A model generated the notes under the pieces. It was given only the letters and a program-made list of their open reading frames with translations. It was not told the origin of the DNA and searched no databases. This document shows, piece after piece, positions 7,417 through 12,089 of a DNA stretch of 12,089 bases (the stretch's first letter is position 1; the number at the start of each line of letters is the position of its first letter). Origin of the DNA: CAYJLC01 sp044426355 (lineage in GTDB: Bacteria > Bacillota > Clostridia > Oscillospirales > Butyricicoccaceae); contig JAWXUO010000054.1 of assembly GCA_044426355.1 (NCBI GenBank), forward strand, positions 1 through 12,089. The letters run 5' to 3'. The translations under genes and the position numbers were made by a program.

Positions 7417-8580
7417 ATGACTTCGGTTAACGCTATTATTTTAAATAAAAAGCCTCTCAATTATGAGATACTTTTTAAAAAAATATCATCTTATATTGAG
7501 ATTGCTCTTAAATCCTCGGATATAAGCAATATTTTTTACGCTGACGATTTTGACAGCATAGACTCTGAAAAACAAAATTGTGACTATCTTTTATTTATAG
7601 ATAGTGTTGTTCCAGAAATTGTAGAATATGATTCCCTTGTCGATTTTCATATTAAAAACAAAAACGATATTTCTTATTTTATGACTGATGCACATTCGCA
7701 CACAGATGGTATTATTTATGACAAAGAAAATAAGCCTTGTGGTTTTGGTTTAACAGAAAGTGGAGCAAAGCTTGATATTTTCATCGTTTCTAAAAAAACT
7801 TTTTGCAAAGAAATTTTAGAAAATCCATTTAATTATAAATTAGGTTTTTTTAACGTTGCAGAAAGCACAGTAGTCGAAAATCCTGCTGATGTTTTAACTC
7901 TTACTGAGGATTTTCGTGAAACGATAAATTACTCACACTTAAACAACGAAGTTTTTATTATGGATATGAATACTACGTATATTTCTTCTGGTATAGAAAT
8001 TGGCGAAAATACTCAAATTTTGCCAAACACAATAATTCGTGGTAATACCAAAATCGGAGCAAATTGCATACTTGGTCCTAACACTGTTATCGAAAATATG
8101 CAAATTGGTGACAATGTTAAAATAAACTCCTCTCAAGCTTTCGATAGTATCATAGATGACAATACTACCGTAGGTCCTTTTGCTTATATTCGTCCTGAAA
8201 GTAATATTGGAAAAAATGTAAAAATCGGCGATTTCGTTGAGATAAAAAAATCTACTCTAGGCGAGGGTACTAAAGTTTCACACCTAACTTATATAGGCGA
8301 TGCTACTGTCGGTAAAAATGTAAACTTCGGTTGTGGCTCAGTAGTTGTAAACTACGATGGTTATAACAAATATCAAACCGTTGTAGAAGATAATGCTTTT
8401 ATCGGTTGTAATACAAACTTAGTTTCACCTGTAAGGGTAGAAAAGGGTGCTTTTACAGCTGCAGGTTCTACAATAACTAGCGATGTTTTAGAAAATTCGC
8501 TCGCTGTAGCTCGTACAAAACAAAAAAACATCCCAGACTGGGCATCTAAATTTCGTTCATTAAAAGAAAAAACAAAATAA
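7417..8580 (+). CDS. glmU: GlmU-like protein: intact N-acetyltransferase domain, degenerate uridylyltransferase domain
   Basis: GlmU normally acetylates glucosamine-1-phosphate with acetyl-CoA (C domain), then adds UMP from UTP (N domain), giving UDP-GlcNAc for cell wall synthesis. This protein has 387 residues against about 455. From about residue 187 a left-handed beta-helix of hexapeptide repeats is complete. Residues matching E. coli R333, K351, H363, Y366, N377, N386, K392 and R440 are present at R259, K277, H289, Y292, N303, N312, K318 and R366, a constant offset of 74; S405 is C331. The N domain lacks the LAAGxGTRM loop, the GDVP aspartate (here SVVP, 63-66) and the NN near E. coli N227. 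It is therefore probably acetyltransferase-only. ATG 7417 is chosen over GTG 7405 because the GTG lies inside the AAAGGAG binding site. It is first gene of the operon; the locus order supports orthology with glmU. Confidence 0.88.
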   Translation: MTSVNAIILNKKPLNYEILFKKISSYIEIALKSSDISNIFYADDFDSIDSEKQNCDYLLFIDSVVPEIVEYDSLVDFHIKNKNDISYFMTDAHSHTDGIIYDKENKPCGFGLTESGAKLDIFIVSKKTFCKEILENPFNYKLGFFNVAESTVVENPADVLTLTEDFRETINYSHLNNEVFIMDMNTTYISSGIEIGENTQILPNTIIRGNTKIGANCILGPNTVIENMQIGDNVKINSSQAFDSIIDDNTTVGPFAYIRPESNIGKNVKIGDFVEIKKSTLGEGTKVSHLTYIGDATVGKNVNFGCGSVVVNYDGYNKYQTVVEDNAFIGCNTNLVSPVRVEKGAFTAAGSTITSDVLENSLAVARTKQKNIPDWASKFRSLKEKTK

Positions 8581-8610
8581 TAAGTTACATTAAATTGGAG
8601 GATAAACTCA

Positions 8611-9570
8611 ATGATATCTCACGGTAAAGAAATTAAAATTTTCGCTGCAAATTCACATGTTAATTTAGCAAAACAAATTGCAAATTGTCTGAATATGTCG
8701 CTTGGCAACTCTAGTGTTTCAACATTCTCAGATGGTGAAATTTCTATAACAATCGGCGAATCTGTTCGTGGTTGCGACGTTTTTTTTATTCAATCTACTA
8801 ACGCACCTGTAAATGATAATCTCATGGAATTATTAATCATGATAGATGCTTGCAAAAGAGCTTCTGCTGGAAGAATTACTGCTGTAATGCCATATTTTGG
8901 CTACGCACGTCAAGACAGAAAAGCTAGAGCGAGAGACCCAATATCATCAAAACTTGTTGCTGATATACTTACAGCTGCAGGGGCAAATAGAATACTTACT
9001 ATGGATTTACACGCACCACAACTTCAAGGATTTTTTAATATCCCTGTAGATAATATGTCGGGTATTTCCCTTTTAACTCCGTATTTAATCAAGAAATTTG
9101 GCACATCAAATCCTGATTTGGTTGTAGTATCTCCAGACCTTGGGTCTGTTACTCGTGCAAGACAATTTACAGACAGACTAGATTGTCCTTTAGCTATAGT
9201 TGACAAACGTCGTCCTATGGCAAATGTAAGCGAAGTAATGAATATTATCGGCGATGTTGCTGGAAAAAAAGTAGTCCTTGTAGATGACATAATAGACACT
9301 GCTGGCACTTTAGTAAACGCTGCAAATGCACTTATAGAAATGGGTGGAGCGACAGAAATTTATGCTTGTGCAACCCATGGTGTTCTTTCTGGAAACGCTA
9401 TCGAAAAAATCGAAAATAGCATTATAAAAGAAGTTATTTTACTTGATACTATAGCTCTTACTGATGATAAAAAATCCGACAAAATACAACAAGTGCCAAT
9501 CGCACCTGTTTTAGCTGAAGCTATTGCTCGTATTTATGAAGAAAAAGAAATTTCAAGCTTATTTAGATAA
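8611..9570 (+). CDS. prs: Ribose-phosphate pyrophosphokinase (PRPP synthetase)
   Basis: Makes PRPP from ribose-5-phosphate and ATP, feeding purine, pyrimidine, NAD, histidine and tryptophan synthesis in the cytoplasm. The 319 residues are full length for the class I family. Visible are FSDGE (39-43), the ATP-binding YFGYARQDRK region (95-104), the HAPQLQGFF segment with H134, the KRR of the catalytic flexible loop (199-201), and the PRPP-binding loop VVLVDDIIDTAGT (221-233). A clear TTGGAGG lies upstream of the ATG. It starts 30 bases after the glmU-like stop and is followed after 3 bases by pth, so it is the middle gene of the operon. Nothing odd was seen. Confidence 0.97.
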   Translation: MISHGKEIKIFAANSHVNLAKQIANCLNMSLGNSSVSTFSDGEISITIGESVRGCDVFFIQSTNAPVNDNLMELLIMIDACKRASAGRITAVMPYFGYARQDRKARARDPISSKLVADILTAAGANRILTMDLHAPQLQGFFNIPVDNMSGISLLTPYLIKKFGTSNPDLVVVSPDLGSVTRARQFTDRLDCPLAIVDKRRPMANVSEVMNIIGDVAGKKVVLVDDIIDTAGTLVNAANALIEMGGATEIYACATHGVLSGNAIEKIENSIIKEVILLDTIALTDDKKSDKIQQVPIAPVLAEAIARIYEEKEISSLFR

Positions 9571-9573
9571 TTT

Positions 9574-10137
9574 ATGGATTTTATTATTGTAGGTCTTGGA
9601 AATATTGGACAAAAATACGAAAACACGAGGCATAATGCAGGATTTATCGCTATTGATAAAATCGCTAGTGATTATAATGTAAAAATTGACAAACTAAAGT
9701 TTAAAGCATTAACAACGAGCATAAATATAGGAACAAACAAGGTTTTACTCATGAAACCACAAACTTTTATGAATTTATCTGGCGAAAGCGTTGTAGAAGC
9801 TGTAAATTTTTATAAAATTCCACCAGAAAATGTTATCGTTTTAGTAGATGATATTTCACTTGATATTTCTAAAATGCGTATTCGTTCTAAGGGTTCACAC
9901 GGTGGACAAAACGGACTTCGCAATATCAGTTTACACTTGTCAACGGATAATTATCCACGTATAAAAATAGGTGTCGGAGCAAAACCACACCCAGATTACG
10001 ACCTTGCTGATTGGGTTTTATCTACCTTTAAAAATGATGAAATTAAGGAAATTGAAAAAATTTCTCAAAATTGCGTAAAAGCATGCGAATTTATCATAAA
10101 CGGAGATATGCAAAAAGCTATGTCATCTTTTAACTAA
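9574..10137 (+). CDS. pth: Peptidyl-tRNA hydrolase
   Basis: Cleaves peptidyl-tRNA released from stalled ribosomes, recycling tRNA. The 187 residues are the normal bacterial length. Catalytic and substrate-binding residues are visible: N10, H20 in TRHN, N67 in KPQTFMNLSG, D92/D93 in VDDISLD, and N113 in GSHGGQNGLRN. The usual GNPG near the N-terminus reads GNIG (9-12) here, an uncommon substitution beside a catalytic residue. The start is only 3 bases after the prs stop and has no clear binding site, so translation is probably coupled to prs. In many Firmicutes a ctc gene (ribosomal protein bL25 family) lies between prs and pth; it is absent here. It is the last gene of the operon. Confidence 0.96.
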   Translation: MDFIIVGLGNIGQKYENTRHNAGFIAIDKIASDYNVKIDKLKFKALTTSINIGTNKVLLMKPQTFMNLSGESVVEAVNFYKIPPENVIVLVDDISLDISKMRIRSKGSHGGQNGLRNISLHLSTDNYPRIKIGVGAKPHPDYDLADWVLSTFKNDEIKEIEKISQNCVKACEFIINGDMQKAMSSFN

Positions 10138-10140
10138 ACA

Positions 10141-10184
10141 AAAAGCTCTACCGTAAGCAAATTTGCAATGGATAGAGCTTTTTT
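10141..10184. terminator. Terminator after pth, probably bidirectional
   Basis: Stem AAAAGCTCTA / TAGAGCTTTT (10141-10150 and 10173-10182) ends in a T-run on the plus strand. The loop contains the palindrome GCAAATTTGC (10157-10166), which can extend the structure. The opposite strand also ends in a T-run (TAGAGCTTTTTG), so it can serve the convergent transporter gene, whose stop codon is at 10195. Confidence 0.88.
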
Positions 10185-10194
10185 CATTTAATTT

Positions 10195-10959
10195 TTAGCC
10201 GAAAACTATCATAAACACACCTAAACAAGTAAGTACAACACCTGTTGCAAGGTTTAGTTTTTTAGCTGATGCTTTATTTGCATATGCCGAGCCTATTCTT
10301 GCAAAAATCAAAGTAAAAATCACGCAAAATGATAAAACTTTCAAATCTGGCACTGTATTGTGCAACGTAAAATGCGATAACGCCCCATATAAAGCTGTAA
10401 ATGTCATAATAAATACACTCGTTCCGACAGCTGTTTTTAATTGATAACCAAGAACAGTTGTAAGCAGTATTAGCATCATCATTCCACCACCTGCACCAAC
10501 AAAGCCACAGATAAGCCCGATAATCATTCCACATAACACAGGAGCTACAATTTTCGCCATACCATTAAAACTTCTAGGTTCTCTTGGTTTTTCTTCAGTA
10601 AAAGACTTTTTAATAAAATTTATACCCATTAAAAGTGATGCATAAACTGTTAAATCACCCATCGTAGACGGAGGCACTAAGCTTGCTATATATGCCCCTA
10701 TTCCTGTAAAAATCAACACACTTACGAAAAGTGACACACTGCCTTTTATATCTATATTTTTATTTTTACCATAAGTATACGCCGATACTGCACTCGCAAG
10801 CACGTCAGACGCTAATGCAATCCCTATCGCCTCGTATGGATTCATATCTAAAAAAGTTATTAGCATAGGCGATATAACCACAGCTGCACTCATTCCAGCA
10901 AATCCTGTTCCAAGACCTGCCCCCATGCCTGCAATTAGGCATATTATTAATTCTGTCAT
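10195..10959 (-). CDS. TauE/SafE-family membrane transporter
   Basis: An integral membrane protein of 254 residues, the typical length for TauE/SafE. Two halves each begin with a glycine-rich membrane segment: GMGAGLGTGFAGMSAAVVIS (11-30) and GLICGFVGAGGGMM (148-161). I count about seven or eight hydrophobic segments. Family members are implicated in export of sulfite or other sulfur-containing anions, and some in uptake; the substrate here is not readable from sequence. The start is ATG 10959, 2 bases after the marR stop; AGAGGG at the end of marR is its binding site. It forms a two-gene operon with the MarR-type gene, which suggests inducible export of a small anion or metabolite. Confidence 0.88.
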   Translation of the reverse strand: MTELIICLIAGMGAGLGTGFAGMSAAVVISPMLITFLDMNPYEAIGIALASDVLASAVSAYTYGKNKNIDIKGSVSLFVSVLIFTGIGAYIASLVPPSTMGDLTVYASLLMGINFIKKSFTEEKPREPRSFNGMAKIVAPVLCGMIIGLICGFVGAGGGMMMLILLTTVLGYQLKTAVGTSVFIMTFTALYGALSHFTLHNTVPDLKVLSFCVIFTLIFARIGSAYANKASAKKLNLATGVVLTCLGVFMIVFG

Positions 10960-10961
10960 TT

Positions 10962-11381
10962 CTATTCCCTCTCAAGATTTAAAGATATTTTTGTTAAAAT
11001 ATTTAAAAAAGCATCAACTTCTTCATTGCTTATGTCTTCAAAAGCAACTTTTCTAAAGTTTTTTGCACTTTCATTGTATCTTTCGATAACTCTTTCACTT
11101 TTTGATAAAAGTTTTAGATAAACTACTTTTTTATTTCCTTCACGCTGTTCTTTTTCAATATATCCTTCATTTAAAAGTTTTGTTATAGACGTGGAAATAT
11201 GCGATTTTGAATATTCTTTTAAATTTAGAATTTCTGTAAATGTGTTACTTTCTGGACACCTATTTATAAAATCTAAAATTTCAAGTTCAAACATAGATAA
11301 ATTCGTTTCTTTTACTAAATTTCCAAAATAGTTTTTTCTTTTTAATTCAATTTGATGAAATAATTTCTTTGCTCGTTCCAT
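10962..11381 (-). CDS. MarR-family transcriptional regulator
   Basis: A 139-residue winged helix-turn-helix protein of MarR size. An N-terminal dimerisation helix (1-25) is followed by a DNA-binding domain, with recognition helix near SKSHISTSITKLLNEGYI (58-75) and wing QREGNKKVVYLKL (79-91), then long C-terminal helices (94-135). The start is ATG 11381 because AAGGGGGAG lies just upstream; an in-frame ATG 8 codons earlier has no such site. Single MarR proteins usually repress their own operon until a ligand binds. The dyad over its own -10 and the tightly spaced transporter gene fit that model. The ligand is unknown. Which MarR subfamily it belongs to cannot be told by eye. Confidence 0.9.
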   Translation of the reverse strand: MERAKKLFHQIELKRKNYFGNLVKETNLSMFELEILDFINRCPESNTFTEILNLKEYSKSHISTSITKLLNEGYIEKEQREGNKKVVYLKLLSKSERVIERYNESAKNFRKVAFEDISNEEVDAFLNILTKISLNLERE

Positions 11382-11405
11382 TTTCTCCCCCTTTGTTCTG
11401 CACAA

Positions 11406-11438
11406 AACTATTATAGTTCATTACCAAACAAAAGTCAA
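11406..11438 (-). promoter_or_regulatory. marR operon promoter with overlapping dyad operator
   Basis: On the minus strand, -35 TTGACT (11438-11433), a 17-base spacer and -10 TATAAT (11415-11410). A perfect inverted repeat AACTAT-A-ATAGTT (11418-11406) is centred on the -10, where a bound MarR dimer would block RNA polymerase. The promoter is seen directly; the operator role is inferred. Confidence 0.8.
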
Positions 11439-11450
11439 TACTTTGAAAGA

Positions 11451-11486
11451 AAAAATCCACCGATATTTTTTAATCAGTGGATTTTT
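11451..11486 (-). terminator. Rho-independent terminator of thrS
   Basis: On the minus strand, a 14-bp stem AAAAATCCACTGAT / ATCGGTGGATTTTT with one G-T wobble and an 8-base loop, followed by T-rich sequence. It begins 3 bases after the thrS stop codon and insulates the marR promoter 12 bases further on. Confidence 0.9.
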
Positions 11487-11489
11487 ACA

Positions 11490-12089
11490 TTATGCTTTAT
11501 TTTTTATTTCTTCTAAAATATTTTTAATAAATTCATCTATAGGAACTTGCCCTAAATCGCCTTTGGAATGTGAACGAACACCTACAGAGTTTGCCTCAAT
11601 TTCCTTATCACCTAAAACTAGCATATAAGGATTTTTTTCAAGCTGTGCTTCACGAATTTTATAGCCAATTTTCTCATTTCTAAGGTCAATATCCACACGA
11701 ATACCTGCATTTTGAAGTTTTTCTGAAACTAAAAGTGCATATTCATGCTGACGTTCGCCGATAGGCAATATTTTTGCTTGCGTTGGAGCAAGCCATGTTG
11801 GAAAATTCCCTGCAAAATGCTCTGTTAAAATACCTATAAAACGCTCGATACTACCAAAAACAACACGGTGAATCATAATTGGACGATGTTTCTCGCCGTC
11901 TGCACCTGTATATTCTAGTTCAAAACGCTCTGGAAGTTGGAAATCAAGCTGAATTGTACCACATTGCCATGTTCTGCCGATACAATCTGTTAAATGGAAA
12001 TCAAGTTTTGGACCGTAAAACGCACCGTCACCCTCATTTAATTTATATTCATAACCAAGCTCTGTAATAGCAACTTTGAGCATTCCTAA
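11490..12089 (-). CDS. thrS: Threonyl-tRNA synthetase (partial, C-terminal 199 residues)
   Basis: Class II synthetase that charges tRNA-Thr. Only the C-terminal part is in the window; the frame stays open to the right edge, so the internal ATG near 12083 is not the start. Visible are the conserved DGAFYGPKLDFHL, GRTWQCGTIQLDF, and class II motif 3 in MIHRVVFGSIERF, whose histidine is a zinc ligand in this family. The anticodon-binding domain follows (from about FPTWLAPTQAKILPI to the stop). The length and order of the fragment are normal. Regulatory elements such as a T-box would lie upstream, outside the window. Confidence 0.96.
   Translation of the reverse strand, partial: LGMLKVAITELGYEYKLNEGDGAFYGPKLDFHLTDCIGRTWQCGTIQLDFQLPERFELEYTGADGEKHRPIMIHRVVFGSIERFIGILTEHFAGNFPTWLAPTQAKILPIGERQHEYALLVSEKLQNAGIRVDIDLRNEKIGYKIREAQLEKNPYMLVLGDKEIEANSVGVRSHSKGDLGQVPIDEFIKNILEEIKNKA

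Noticed and set aside
10274..10534. Second minus-strand open frame inside the transporter gene
   Set aside because: It is a shifted frame within a clearly conserved TauE/SafE reading frame, with odd Trp/Cys-rich composition and no start signal.

Overview
This window is ordinary low-GC Firmicute chromosome, probably from a spore-forming member of the Clostridia. The evidence is the strongly AT-rich composition, AGGAGG-type ribosome binding sites, sigma-A promoters with 17-bp spacers, a YpeB germination protein, and the glmU-prs-pth gene order typical of Firmicutes. No phage, CRISPR, tRNA or rRNA is visible. Both ends cut through genes: uvrA on the left and thrS on the right.

Left part, minus strand (1-5694): ypeB is followed immediately by uvrB and uvrA. 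The uvrBA operon has its own near-consensus promoter next to the end of ypeB. Middle (5695-7416): a secreted protein with a copper-amine-oxidase-like N domain and a decayed polysaccharide-deacetylase-like C half lies between two related, mutually inverted MITE-like elements (5736-5909 and 7028-7207). Each element has about 18-bp terminal inverted repeats starting GGCAA, and each is bordered by its own 4-bp direct repeat. The upstream element lies only 41 bp from the ypeB start codon.

Plus-strand operon (7417-10137): a GlmU-like gene, prs (PRPP synthetase) and pth (peptidyl-tRNA hydrolase), ending at a strong terminator. The GlmU-like protein keeps a complete left-handed beta-helix acetyltransferase domain. 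Its uridylyltransferase domain is shortened and lacks the nucleotide-binding and metal-binding signatures. The promoter has an extended -10, no good -35, and A-tracts phased at about 10 bp just upstream.

Right part, minus strand (10195-12089): a MarR-family regulator and a TauE/SafE-type membrane transporter form a two-gene operon. Its strong promoter has a perfect dyad over the -10, the likely autoregulatory operator. Upstream, the 3' end of thrS closes with a clear terminator.

Most of the window is housekeeping: DNA repair, UDP-GlcNAc and PRPP supply, ribosome rescue and tRNA charging. I see no convincing novel multi-gene system. The observations most worth following up are the apparently acetyltransferase-only GlmU at the canonical glmU locus, the MITE pair around the degenerate deacetylase-like gene, and the placement of a MITE directly upstream of ypeB.
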